DNA from: Pseudorasbora parva
Lineage: Eukaryota > Chordata > Actinopteri > Cypriniformes > Gobionidae
Assembly: GCF_024679245.1 (NCBI RefSeq)
Contig: NC_090191.1
Span: forward strand, 41,393,024-41,457,023
DNA: 64,000 nt
Direction of reading: 5' to 3'
Positions 35,401 to 42,900 of the stretch are shown here, piece by piece. How positions within the stretch are numbered: the stretch's first letter is position 1; the number at the start of each line of letters is the position of its first letter. The notes under the pieces were generated by a model. It was not told where the DNA came from and ran no database searches. It worked only from the letters and a program-made list of their open reading frames with translations. The position numbers and the translations under genes were made by a program.

Positions 35401-36412
35401 GCGCCGGTAGCGTTTTAAAAGTATCGGTTCACGCGCCGGTAGCGTTTTAAAAGTATCGGTTCAGGCGCCGGTAGCGTTTTAAAAGTATCGGTTCAGGCGC
35501 CGGTACCGTTTTAAAAGTATCGGTTCAGGCGCCGGTACCGTTTTAAAAGTATCGGTTCAAAGTATCGGTTCAGGCGCCGGTACCGTTTTAAAAGTATCGG
35601 TTCAGGCGCCGGTACCGGTTTAAAAGTATCGGTTCAGGCGCCGGTACCGGTTTAAAAGTATCGGTTCAGGCGCCGGTACCGTTTTAAAAGTATCGGTTCA
35701 GGCACCGGTACCGTTTTAAAAGTATCGGTTCAGGCACCGGTACCGTTTTAAAAGTATCGGTTCAGGCACCGGTACCGTTTTAAAAGTATCGGTTCAGGCA
35801 CCGGTACCGTTTTAAAAGTATCGGTTCAGGCACCGGTACCGTTTTAAAAGTATCGGTTCAGGCACCGGTACCGTTTTAAAAGTATCGGTTCAGGCACCTT
35901 TACCGTTTTAAAAGTATCGGTTCAGGCACCTTTACCGTTTTAAAAGTATCGGTTCAGGCACCTTTACCGTTTTAAAAGTATCGGTTCAGGCACCGGTACC
36001 GTTTTAAAAGTATCGGTTCAGGCACCGGTACCGTTTTAAAAGTATCGGTTCAGGCACCGGTACCGTTTTAAAAGTATCGGTTCAGGCACCTTTACCGTTT
36101 TAAAAGTATCGGTTCAGGCACCTTTACCGTTTTAAAAGTATCGGTTCAGGCGCCGGTACCGTTTTAAAAGTAACGGTTCAGGCGCCGGTACCGTTTTAAA
36201 AGTATCGGTTCAGGCACCGGTACCGTTTTAAAAGTATCGGTTCAGGCACCGGTACCGTTTTAAAAGTATCGGTTCAGTAAAAACCCAAACGATACCCAAC
36301 CCTAGTTGTCTTACACTGGAAAACTTAACGTGTAATCTGTGGTTTTGTAGATGAAGACGATGATGATGATGACGAAGAAGATTTCGAGGACGATGATGAA
36401 TGGGAAGACTGA
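2715..36412 (+). CDS. wasl: wasl: neural Wiskott-Aldrich syndrome protein (N-WASP), complete 11-exon CDS
   Basis: Actin nucleation-promoting factor: Cdc42 and PIP2 relieve autoinhibition so that the C-terminal VCA segment activates Arp2/3 at membranes. Join: 2715-2822, 14741-14875, 16545-16631, 17162-17258, 17791-17814, 22828-23035, 24623-24665, 27242-27395, 32004-32521, 34470-34578, 36351-36412 = 1545 nt, 514 aa (human about 505). All introns are GT-AG and all phases agree. Visible domains: WH1/EVH1 about 25-140; basic patch rich in KKK about 190-210; CRIB about 213-233 ([16 protein letters not shown]); GBD helix with the regulatory tyrosine in SKVIYDF (Y266); proline-rich 286-405; two WH2 motifs ([15 protein letters not shown] near 416-430, [14 protein letters not shown] near 445-458); central helix [17 protein letters not shown] 478-494; acidic tail ending DDDEWED. 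The two WH2 motifs separate N-WASP from haematopoietic WASP, which has one. Fish may carry wasla and waslb paralogues; I cannot tell which this is. Confidence 0.97.
3115..3415. repeat. dispersed teleost repeat, copy 1
   Basis: Starts GGCAAGGCAAGTTTATTTGT. Its whole length is similar to 9517-9600 plus 10100-10350, where a second copy is split by a transposon. Confidence 0.75.
3890..4510. mobile_element. transposon copy (TATCGGCCGATA family) carrying a minisatellite
   Basis: Contains ATATCGGCCGATACCGATA and CCATTAAAAGCCATGC, shared with a second copy at 26290-26710. One internal segment has expanded into the 24-bp array. Confidence 0.65.
3928..4342. repeat. 24-bp minisatellite, 17 copies
   Basis: Unit core CTTAGAAAGYCATAACCGAT with a C/T variant. 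The order of variants (CCTCT-CCTCT-CTCTC-CT) suggests higher-order blocks of five units. Lies in wasl intron 1. Confidence 0.95.
4827..5246. mobile_element. hAT-like MITE, TAGGGCTGCAC termini
   Basis: TAGGGCTGCACAATTA at the left is inverted as ATAATCGTGCAGCCCTA at the right; AT-rich interior without coding capacity. Confidence 0.8.
5750..7197. mobile_element. dispersed fish repeat containing a 40-bp minisatellite
   Basis: Holds the motif TGTGGGGACATTCCATAGGC, repeated at about 5775 and 5885, and after the array TTCTGCATTTTTACTTTCTC. These are parts of one known-looking teleost repeat whose CCCCTAAACYTRCCCATC segment is tandemly amplified in the middle. Confidence 0.65.
5951..6950. repeat. 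40-bp minisatellite, 25 copies
   Basis: Unit core CTGCCCCAGCCCCTAAACTT followed by GCCCATCTCTCTCWCACACA. Exactly 25 nearly identical units, varying only at TCTC/CACA; strongly homogenised. Confidence 0.97.
7198..8428. other. wasl intron 1, no gene seen
   Basis: Short (TAA)n tracts near 7580 and 7968 and a GATG-rich patch near 7780-7815; otherwise unremarkable AT-rich sequence. Confidence 0.6.
8429..9155. mobile_element. hAT-like element, copy A (TAGCCTGAC family)
   Basis: Begins TAGCCTGACGTGGTCATA and ends CATCCAGGCTA. The ends are inverted relative to copy B (9601-10092); A has about 230 bp of interior that B lacks. No transposase frame. Confidence 0.8.
9517..10350. repeat. dispersed teleost repeat, copy 2, split by a transposon
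   Basis: 9517-9600 and 10100-10350 together match 3115-3415; the 490-bp block between them is hAT-like copy B. Confidence 0.7.
9601..10092. mobile_element. hAT-like element, copy B, with target duplication
   Basis: Starts TAGCCTGAATGCCAGC and ends ACGTCAGGCTA(GT). TAACATA flanks both sides (9594-9600 and 10093-10099). Opposite orientation to copy A, 446 bp away. Confidence 0.8.
10806..11490. mobile_element. inverted-repeat transposon, GGGTGTGCGTTCACAC termini
   Basis: GGGTGTGCGTTCACACTTGT at the left is inverted as ACAAGTGTGAACGCACCCC at the right. The interior repeats GGTCC/GTTCG motifs and has no transposase frame. Confidence 0.85.
11800..12162. mobile_element. hAT-like AT-rich MITE, left end indistinct
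   Basis: Ends AGTAACTTACCCAACACT; the reverse complement matches the left half of 40035-40478. Confidence 0.55.
12731..13027. repeat. dispersed repeat flanking the 34-bp minisatellite, copy 1
   Basis: Similar over about 300 bp to 32912-33262 (shared words TCTGTCCAATCA, CTCTAGA, GCTGAAGCTG, ATTTACT). In that copy the segment that became the array is present once. Confidence 0.7.
13028..14527 (+). repeat. 34-bp minisatellite, about 44 copies
   Basis: Unit GTGCRCTATATAGGGGATAG followed by GGAACGATCRGACR. The distal third (about 14070-14520) is a homogeneous TATGGGGGATGGGG variant, suggesting recent spread. Open in all three forward frames because the period is 1 mod 3; not coding. Lies in wasl intron 1. 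The inverted counterpart is at 47111-48451. Confidence 0.97.
14741..14875 (+). CDS. wasl: wasl coding exon 2 (WH1 domain)
   Basis: Encodes residues 37-81 ([36 protein letters not shown]), the core of the EVH1/WH1 fold that binds WIP-type proline ligands. Acceptor TTTGCAG, donor GTAAGT, phase 0 at both ends. Confidence 0.97.
14943..16509. mobile_element. TTAA-flanked foldback transposon filling wasl intron 2
   Basis: Terminal inverted repeats of about 160 bp (14943-15104 versus 16361-16509, starting AGGACAACTCTGGTGAGA) with TTAA at both edges, as in piggyBac-type elements. The interior holds two more inverted repeats (about 15120-15200 with 15465-15565; 16217-16290 with 16300-16360). No transposase. 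Lies 67 nt after exon 2 and 35 nt before exon 3. Confidence 0.85.
16545..16631 (+). CDS. wasl: wasl coding exon 3 (WH1 domain)
   Basis: Encodes residues 82-110 ([22 protein letters not shown]). Acceptor TTCACAG, donor GTAAGT, phase 0. The acceptor is only 31 nt downstream of the right TTAA flank of a large foldback transposon. Confidence 0.97.
16632..17161. other. wasl intron 3
   Basis: A short GT-rich stretch near 16668 and an imperfect repeat of ATGCTAAATCATGTTAG near 16990-17090; nothing else recognised. Confidence 0.6.
17162..17258 (+). CDS. wasl: wasl coding exon 4 (end of WH1)
   Basis: Encodes residues 111-142 plus one base of codon 143 ([26 protein letters not shown]). Acceptor TCCTCAG; donor GTAAAT. 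Confidence 0.96.
17259..17790. other. wasl intron 4
   Basis: Contains (GT)n at about 17570-17592; no other feature seen. Confidence 0.6.
17791..17814 (+). CDS. wasl: wasl coding exon 5 (24-nt microexon)
   Basis: Completes codon 143 and encodes EKRRDPPN plus the first base of codon 151, matching the human EKRRDPPNG segment. Acceptor TCTTGCAG, donor GTAGGT. Too short for ORF finders, but phase and conservation make it secure. Confidence 0.94.
18120..19040. repeat. 48-bp minisatellite, about 18 copies
   Basis: Unit core CCAATTGAGTAGACACGCCC followed by CCTACTGCTAATTGGCTCAC. Period 48 is divisible by 3, so the minus strand stays open as a 16-aa repeat ([13 protein letters not shown]); not a gene. 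Each unit holds CCAAT and ATTGG boxes. Lies in wasl intron 5. Confidence 0.95.
19041..20560. other. wasl intron 5, no gene seen
   Basis: AT-rich with repeated words such as AACATGTTAATCATG and GCTAGCAA near 19750-19960; otherwise nothing recognised. Confidence 0.6.
20560..21070. other. GC-richer, non-repetitive island in wasl intron 5
   Basis: About 500 bp with higher GC and CpG than its surroundings and no visible transposon structure. A 134-codon open frame (20671-21075, GTG start) has no recognisable domain. It could be a regulatory element; coding is unsupported. Confidence 0.35.
21083..21713. mobile_element. TTAA-flanked foldback MITE, family F copy 1
   Basis: AGGGTTAGTTCACCC at the left, inverted at the right; TTAA at 21079-21082 and 21714-21717. 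The arms are nearly full-length palindromes (CATCATCACAGTAGTCCATA). Siblings at 38403, 51344 and 56990. Confidence 0.85.
21714..22827. other. wasl intron 5, 3' part
   Basis: About 21760-22500 is a dispersed repeat, inversely related to 45700-46260. (TA)n at 22711-22759. No gene. Confidence 0.55.
22711..22759. repeat. (TA)n microsatellite
   Basis: 49 bp of TA, 68 bp upstream of the exon 6 acceptor. Confidence 0.95.
22828..23035 (+). CDS. wasl: wasl coding exon 6 (basic region and start of CRIB)
   Basis: Encodes residues 151-219 plus two bases of codon 220: [13 protein letters not shown], a lysine-rich PIP2/actin-binding patch ([12 protein letters not shown]) and IGTPSNF at the start of CRIB. 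The acceptor is ambiguous: AG followed by GAC recurs at 22827, 22836 and 22845, and all three keep the frame. The most upstream is chosen here. Donor GTGAGT. Confidence 0.95.
23036..24622. other. wasl intron 6: AT-rich repeats, poly(T)
   Basis: Several copies of TAGGGCCCTAA in both orientations (about 23935, 23985, 24355) and repeated CATGCTTTTTGATT words suggest decayed, nested AT-rich elements. A poly(T) of over 30 nt lies near 24080-24113. Confidence 0.5.
24623..24665 (+). CDS. wasl: wasl coding exon 7 (CRIB)
   Basis: A 43-nt exon encoding the end of R220 and [14 protein letters not shown], the Cdc42-contacting CRIB half-site. Acceptor TTTTTCCAG, donor GTGAGT. Confidence 0.96.
25161..25575. 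repeat. dispersed repeat, AAAGGGGACATATTATG type, copy 1
   Basis: Shares CCTTTAAATGCAAAT, GGGGGCGG and AATTTATTATAGC-type words with an inverted copy at about 50940-51343. Confidence 0.65.
25576..26289. other. wasl intron 7, no gene seen
   Basis: No recognised structure beyond AT-richness. Confidence 0.5.
26290..26710. mobile_element. TATCGG-family transposon copy 2 with (TA)n
   Basis: Matches 3890-4510 on both sides; carries (TA)n at 26409-26467 instead of the 24-bp array and keeps that array's unit as a single copy near 26360. Confidence 0.65.
27242..27395 (+). CDS. wasl: wasl coding exon 8 (GBD autoinhibitory helix)
   Basis: Encodes residues 235-285 ([43 protein letters not shown]). This GBD segment packs on the C helix in the closed state; Y266 corresponds to human Y256. 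Acceptor TTTCTCAG, donor GTGAGT. Confidence 0.97.
27493..29040. mobile_element. transposon with AGCCCTGC termini and 11-bp direct repeats
   Basis: Inverted ends AGCCCTGCA and GTGCAGGGCT, GC-rich subtermini (GCCCGAGCCCGACGGGCC and GGGCCGGGCTAGGGC). TAATTCATCCT flanks both sides (27482-27492, 29041-29051). No transposase frame recognised. Lies in wasl intron 8. Confidence 0.75.
29281..31131. mobile_element. composite inverted-repeat element, GAGGGTGTGCGAT termini
   Basis: GAGGGTGTGCGATTTATATA at the left and ATATCGCACACCCCT at the right. Inside, a second inverted pair (TATTATCTGGGGACCTCTG near 30200, CAGAGGTCCCCAGATAATA near 31050) marks a nested foldback element. Confidence 0.7.
31132..32003. 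other. wasl intron 8, 3' end
   Basis: (GT)n at about 31200-31220; no gene recognised. Confidence 0.5.
32004..32521 (+). CDS. wasl: wasl coding exon 9 (proline-rich region and two WH2 motifs)
   Basis: Encodes residues 286-458: many runs of 4-8 prolines that bind SH3 proteins and profilin, then two WH2 actin-binding motifs. GC-rich, unlike the AT-rich surroundings, because of proline codons. Acceptor TTTCTCCAG, donor GTGAGT, phase 0 at the 3' end. Confidence 0.96.
32912..33680. repeat. dispersed repeat, copy 2, holding the single-copy 34-bp unit
   Basis: Matches 12731-13027. GCACACTAAATATGTGATAG and ACACGATTCAG near 33227-33260 resemble one unit of the 34-bp minisatellite. Confidence 0.6.
34470..34578 (+). 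CDS. wasl: wasl coding exon 10 (central/connector helix)
   Basis: Encodes residues 459-494 plus one base, including [20 protein letters not shown], the C helix that contacts the GBD or Arp2/3. Acceptor TTTTTCAG. The donor GTGTGAGC contains a second GT two bases downstream whose use would shift the frame. Confidence 0.95.
34624..36304. mobile_element. hAT-like element, TAGGGTTGGGTAC termini, carrying a 32-bp minisatellite
   Basis: TAGGGTTGGGTACC at the left, inverted as GATACCCAACCCTA at the right. ATTGTCTT and GTTGTCTT (7 of 8 bases) flank it, fitting an 8-bp target duplication. Fills most of wasl intron 10 and ends 46 nt before exon 11. Confidence 0.8.
35305..36277. repeat. 32-bp minisatellite, about 30 copies
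   Basis: Unit core CCGTTTTAAAAGTATCGGTT followed by CAGGCRCCGGTA. Variants GCGCC, GCACC and CCTTTACC occur in blocks. It sits in the right subterminal region of the host transposon. Confidence 0.97.
36351..36412 (+). CDS. wasl: wasl coding exon 11 (acidic tail and stop)
   Basis: Encodes D495-D514: an Asp/Glu tract ending DDDEWED, then TGA. The penultimate-region tryptophan W512 is the conserved Arp2/3 contact. Acceptor TTTTGTAG. Confidence 0.96.
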
Positions 36413-37445
36413 TGACCAGGGCTGCCCAAAACAAATAAGACACTACATTGCTCTTGTCTTTCTAAATCTTATAAAGTTGTAATGTAAATGGATGACCGAT
36501 TTGCTGTACATTTTTTCTTTTTGTTGCCTTTATGCTTTTTTTGTTTTTTATTCATCTGTGCAATACCTCATTTAATCTGTAAAGGTTTGTCATGTATCTC
36601 CTGTAAAGTTTTTATTTTCCCCCTCCTGGATTAGCGTGCAATTTTACATCAAGTTTCTTGATTTGTAGAGTTGAATGTTTTTGGGTCTTTGTTTTTTTGT
36701 TTTTTTCATCATTCGTCGAAGGGACGTCGACTCTAGGGAACAAGATGAGCGAGACTTTAATGTTGATATTGTGAAGCAAGAACACTATTTTCATACTTTA
36801 CGTACCTTTTCTTATTCAGAACGTAATTTAGCACTATTATTTTCTTAACTACAAAAAAAAGCATATTTAGCCCCATTTGCTAATTTGTAAATTTGCTCAG
36901 AGTTTGAGTCGGTTTATATTTTTGCACGATTACGTTAATTGTGGGGATACGGCGCAATACGACGGTTATGTTTACACTTCGTGTGCTATAGCTACTATGT
37001 CAGGACTCTCCTTAACATTAGATGTTAGAAACACTACAGTTATTATAAAATATCCTGCTAGTCTGCATTTTACTGGCAAATCTCACAGGCATGCGTTTAG
37101 GTTTTTTTCCCCCTGTTGGTCAGATACGGTTCATGTTAGAATTTAATGTGTGCCATTTTTTAAAAAATCGAACGCATCTGAAATGGACGGTTCGTACGTT
37201 CTCAATGTTTCACTAATAACACACTGTGACGCTGTATTAACTCAAACTGGCTCTCAGTGGCTCGTATCATAGAGTTATGCTGTTTTTAACAGCATATTAA
37301 AGAGCAGTTAAAATATCTTTTCCAGTTTTTATCCTTCGTTGAACCAGGGTTGCTTTGCATCGAGACTTGAAACCTTTGAAATGAGGTTGAAAAAGAATTA
37401 TTAAAATTGTACACTCAAATAAATGTTAATATTTACAGAACCTTT
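36413..37445 (+). other. wasl: wasl 3' UTR with poly(A) signal
   Basis: Follows the TGA. AATAAA at 37418-37423 is followed by a GT/T-rich stretch (about 37440-37465), a classic cleavage context. No recognised transposon in this kilobase, unlike its surroundings. Confidence 0.7.
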
Positions 37446-38402
37446 GTGTATTTTGGTGGTTTTTATTCATTTCACTTTTACAGTAAACGTGACTAACATC
37501 CAGTTTCCAAGTGAATTTAAAAATCACAAAGTACTTGAACATTTTGATGTATTTTTTTTAACCCACTGCCTTATTGGTATTTCTGGGGTTTAGCCAGATG
37601 ATTGCATATGACCTTTTGTTTTGTTCTTTTTTTAGAGCGCTAAAGTTATTTGGCAGACATTAAGCATCCAAATCAACCGAAAGACTTCAGTCCTACGCAA
37701 ATGATATTGTTTTAGCTCATAATGGGATGGATCATTGCCATGTGTGTTTTTTCCCCCAGAGGATTTTGATGTCAGTTCCGGTAAGTTTACCTGCAAATTA
37801 TTTAATGCTGACTAGAATTGGAATGAAACGATTTAAGGAAGTGTTTTAGTTTCTGTTCTTCCTTTTATAACCTGTTCAACAGCTTTTAATATTTGTTTGT
37901 GGTCTCGTGTCATTAAATGTCTATCGCATGCTGTGATGTATGGAAATAATGTTAGATGGTGATTTAGTTCATATAAATTGAGTGGTTTAGTCCAAATTTT
38001 CTGAAGAGACACGATTGGTTTATATGATGAGCTGATTGAATTAAGGCTTTTATTCATGTTTAAAAGAACATAAACTGAAGCTCAAATGTGCTGCGTAACA
38101 CCAGAATGAATCTCATTGGTTCTCACTACTAATGTGTGAGTTGATAAATGTTTATATGTGACTAAATTCAATCTGTTCATCATATAAAGTGATCGAGTAT
38201 CTTCAGAAAATTTGGACTGAACCGCTCTGTCATGTGGGTTAGCCTTATAATCTCAATGAACTTTTTGAAGCATCAGTAGTAGTTGCGTAGCTGTCAATGG
38301 AGGGACAGAAATCTCAGATTTCATTTAAAAAGATCTTCATTTGTGTTCTGAATATGAACGAACGTCTTAGGGGCGTGGAACGACATCAGGCTGAGTAATT
38401 AA
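37446..38402. other. intergenic between wasl and lmod2
   Basis: About 37960-38220 holds an imperfect inverted repeat (CCAAATTTTCTGAAGA with TCTTCAGAAAATTTGG). No gene. Confidence 0.55.
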
Positions 38403-38997
38403 AGGTTTAGTTCACCCAAAAGTGAAATTAACTCCTCTCCCTAATGTCGTTCCTCACCTGTAAGACCTCCGTTCATCTTCACACACAGTTTAAGATATTT
38501 TATATTTAGTCCGAGAGCGTATGCAAGTGTATGCACACTATACTGTCCATGTCCAGAAAGGGAATAAAAACATCATCACAGTAGTCCATATGAGACATCA
38601 GTGGGTTAATTAGAGTCTCTTGAAGCATCCAAAATACATTTGGGTCCAAAAATAACAAAAACTACGACTTTATTCAGCATTGTCTTCTCTTCCGGGTTTG
38701 TTTTCAATCCTCAAATAAAGATTCAAACGCTTATGAATCAGCGAATTGATTCATGATTCTCTGTGTAATAAGAGACTCTAATTAACCCACTGATGTCTCA
38801 TATGGACTACTGTGATGATGTTTTTATTCCCTTTCTGGACATGGACAGTATAGTGTGCATACACTTGCTCACACTTTCGGACTAAATATAAAATATCTTA
38901 AACTGTGTGTGAAGATGAACGGAGGTCTTACGGGTGTGGAATGACATTATGGTTAGTGATTAGTGACATCAATTTCATTTTTGGGTGAACTAACCCT
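38403..38997. mobile_element. TTAA-flanked foldback MITE, family F copy 2
   Basis: AGGTTTAGTTCACCC at the left, GGGTGAACTAACCCT at the right, TTAA on both sides. Same arms as 21083-21713. Confidence 0.85.
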
Positions 38998-39932
38998 TTA
39001 ATGACAGAATTTTAATTTTAGTTTGAACTAAGCCTTCTCAATGATTCTTCTGTGGCGGAGTAGATTCGTTCCTTCGCTGCTGCTAAAAACATTTCTCTGT
39101 TCACGGTGAACAGCTGCAGAGTGGATTTAGTCCAAGGGAACTCTTCCAAAATACACAAACATACAGGGTCCGGATTAAGAGACTGTGATATTCATACAAC
39201 TAATACTCTCCCATTCCAGCAGCCATTTTGGCCTGCGTTTGCTTAGGCTAACCTTCTGACCTTTGCAACTGTTTTGATAAGTTCTACCTAGTAACACACA
39301 CACATTATTTTAATTGATTTGATGATTTTTAATCCTTTAAACCAAGTCATATATTTACATTTATACAGACATGAATCATGTTAAAAATCATTAACAAGGC
39401 AAAGTCATTTACAATCACATCATTAGCACAAACACTACACGACTAATACACTGTAAAGTCCGTAAAAATAGGGTACAATGTGCTTTATAAATATGAAGGA
39501 ATTTTTTTTATAAATATGAAGGAATTTACAGGTGTTTTACCTGTATTTTAAATTTCACATTGCATTAGTTTGAGTTTTAAGGGTTAACAGAAATTTCCAT
39601 AAAATTACTGAATACTGTACTGGCAGAAAATTACCAGTACATTTTCCGTTTTAATTTTTTACAGTGTATAGGAATAAAAAAATGAATACAGTCAAGTATC
39701 CAGGTCATTCTCAATACAGGAAACCTGTTATTTTAAACATTAAACATCCCCTGTTGTGGTCAAGAATACAGAATTTGTCTGTTGTGCCGACATTTTAACG
39801 CAAACTCGCATAAACCCTTGCATAGGGTCGGTGTGATTCTGAGAAAAGCACACCGCGTCTGTATTGGCAGATGATGCTCTAGTCTTTAAATTGGAGATGG
39901 AGGTCTTTAAACCTGCTTTCCTTCAGGTCTGG

Positions 39933-39959
39933 TTACCGAAGATGTTGAGGAACCTCCAC
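39933..39959 (-). CDS. lmod2: lmod2 coding exon 3 (eight codons plus stop)
   Basis: A strong acceptor (polypyrimidine, then TTTGCAG) precedes VEVPQHLR and TAA. This is the C-terminus expected of leiomodin 2, so this 27-nt coding exon is confidently placed. The 3' UTR continues leftwards; an ATTAAA at 39655-39650 is a weak poly(A) candidate. Confidence 0.9.
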   Translation of the reverse strand: MEVPQHLR

Positions 39960-42900
39960 CTGCAAAGAATTAAAAGGTCAGATCCCTCCATTTTTACTAC
40001 ATTTGTTCACAACACAGTTAGATGTGCCATGACTAGTGTTGAGTAAGTTACTCTAAAAAAGTAATTACTAATTACATCTTTAATAATTATATTACTGTAC
40101 TAATTACTCTCTCCAAAATGTATTTAATTACTTGCTTTTTTATTACTTTCTAAATTCTATATCAACCTTGAGTTAAGCAATTCAAGGTTACATGAAACGG
40201 CTCTTTTAATTCATTCAAATACATAATATAAAACTACATAAATTACTCTTATTAACTGACCAAAGTATTACAAATGTGAGGATACATTAAAACATACATT
40301 TTAAAGTAAGACTTTGTTGATGTTTATTCCACTATTGTATTATATATATAATTAGTATTTAGTTCAGTTACATCAAAAGTAACTGTAATTAAATTACTGA
40401 AAAAATAAGAGTAATCCCTTACTTTAATTTTTCAAGGGAAAAGTAATTCAATTACAGTAACTAATTACACCCAACACTGACCATGACCTTATTTATATGC
40501 AATGAATAATGAAACCAAGACATGCAGTCTATTTTTTGTTTACTTGTATAATATTATAACTGTCAACTCAAACAGTTTTCATTGTCCACAGTGCCACGGC
40601 ATCTGCCTTATCGAGACGGGCAAAACGGTTTCTATTCATAGCAGCATTAAGTGTGGGGTCAGGAGGCCTTATCAGAGGATAACACTGCATTTTCCACTGC
40701 CACATGAGCAGAAGCCAGGGCTGAGTTTTGAGAAATTCACCACATCTATTCTTCTTTCATGGTCAGGGCTGTAACCAACATAGACACAAAAGCCCCTTTC
40801 ACACTGCGATTCCGGCAAATACACGGATAATGCGACCCGGCATTTGTTCCCGGGCCGCTAGATTTGGTCCATTCACACTGCCAGCGAAATACCGTAATAT
40901 GTGCGCTTTCACACGCAACCCATAACGGTCCCGGGTCGAGTTGACACGTGACATCCGGATGTGACGTATAACGGCGAGCGATCTCAGCTTCAGCGCAGAT
41001 AGTAAGGAGCTCCGTGGTCTCGACTTGAGTCCAGTTTGCGCTCATTTCTGCTTGTTTAATTTTAGTTTCTTTTGTATACGAACACTCTCTGCGTTTAAAA
41101 CACCGACGAGCTCTTCTAGCACTGCAGGGTTGTATTATTGAAAAAACAATCTCTAGGAGTCGCACGATAACCACGTTGCGGCATTAGTTTCAGCTTTTGT
41201 TCACACAGCGCTCGTCCCGGGTCGAATCCCGCAATGTTACTAGGTCCCCGACCCGGGTCGAGTTCGGTAATCAATCCCGGGACGTGGTTGCTTTCACACA
41301 GAAGGCGACCCGGCAATGCTCCGGGAATATTGCGGGTCCGACGTGCAGTGTGAAAGGGGCTTAAGAGGGACACAAGTCCTGCCAAATCATTAGAAATGGC
41401 CAAATTTTCCCCACCCCAATATTTAATATTCTTTATGTTGTTCTGCTGCACTCTATTACAAGCTGATCTGTTTTTGTTAGGATGACTAATTGTTTTACAA
41501 AGTTACATTTTTAGGCTGGACTGCCTCCATGCTCCCCAATGTCTAAATGATTGAGATAGCCAATCAAATCAAAGAAGGCGGAGCTTAAATGTTCAATGAA
41601 AATGAGTATTTCCAACGTGACTAGTTTTTGAACAGCAAAAAAAGTGTGAACAGCGGCCTAACGACACTCATACATGTCTAAATGATCGAGATAGCCAATC
41701 AGATCAAAGAAGGCGGGGCTTAAATGTTCACTGATGATGAGTACGAATTCCAACGCTACTGGAGAATTACAAATCAGGCATTTGACAACCAATTTTTCAG
41801 AAAGCTCACTCGGTTTAGGGAGATACTCGCCTTTCTGAGATTTTTGATGCTACTGCCTCTGATGGCGTCCATGAGTTGATCATGAGAGCAGCGCTGAGGC
41901 GTGGACGGTCTGGAGTTTTCTCTGTCATTGATGGGTCTCAGCGCATTCTTCAGTTCCTTTAATATGCTGTTAGTCTCCGATTGCTTCGCAGCGCCCTTTT
42001 TGCCCTTTTTGGACCTGGATTTGGAGGGCCCATGCTGCTGTTTCTTGGAGGTCTCCTCTTGCCGTTTGATGACCTCTGCGATCATTCTGGAGGGAGATTT
42101 CTTTTCTTTGGGTGGAGGAGGTGGTGGTGGAGGAGGTGGTGGTGGAGCAGCAGGAGTTGTGCTCTTCTTTGCCATGTCAATGTGTGGTAGCTTTGGAGAT
42201 GACCATGGTGAACTCCGAGGGGAGCCGTAAGGAGAAGAATTGGTCGTGCTCTTCTGAAGGGCGACCGTTCTTGGGTTTGTAGGTGTCGCCGCACCTCCTT
42301 GACTTATCTCCTGCATCCTCTTCTGTCGTTGGAGGTCTTGGTTGCGGGTGAGAATGGTCGTCATGCTTATACGCGGGCCTGGAAGGTCGAACTGGTACCC
42401 CAGCTTTAACAGTGTGGTGTTCTCCCTCAGTAACTTCACAATCTCCATTTCCACCTGACCTCCACAAATGTGCCGTTGGTTGTGAAATCGCATTTCCGTT
42501 AGAGTTCTGTTTCGGCTGAGGGCTTGCACCAGTGCCAGGATACCCCTCCCTGTGATAAAGTTGGACTCAATGTTGAGGTTTGTGATGTTGTCGTTTTCTC
42601 TCAGCATTTTGGCAATGGCGAAAGCTACCTGGTCGTCTGCGTGTGTGTTGGCAAGACTAAAAAAGCGTACGTGTGTGTTAGACCGTAAGGCCTCTGCAAA
42701 TCGGATAAGAGTGTCTTGGGAGATATTGTCAATGTTGTTGAGGTTGACTTCGCTGGTATCTGGGTCATGGTTGAGGATCTTTTCCAGAACCTCGTCCACC
42801 ACAGTGGGGTTTCCTGACACGCGACTGGGCTCCTGAACTTGGACCTTTGGTTCGCCCATTAGTGGAGAGTGTCGTCTTTCAGGCTCTGGCATTGTGTGAT

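Noticed and set aside
40746..41174. 142-codon minus-strand frame
   Set aside because: It runs through a non-coding inverted-repeat transposon (40791-41361).
42082..42467. Minus-strand frames of 70-96 codons inside lmod2
   Set aside because: Out-of-frame shadows of exon 2.
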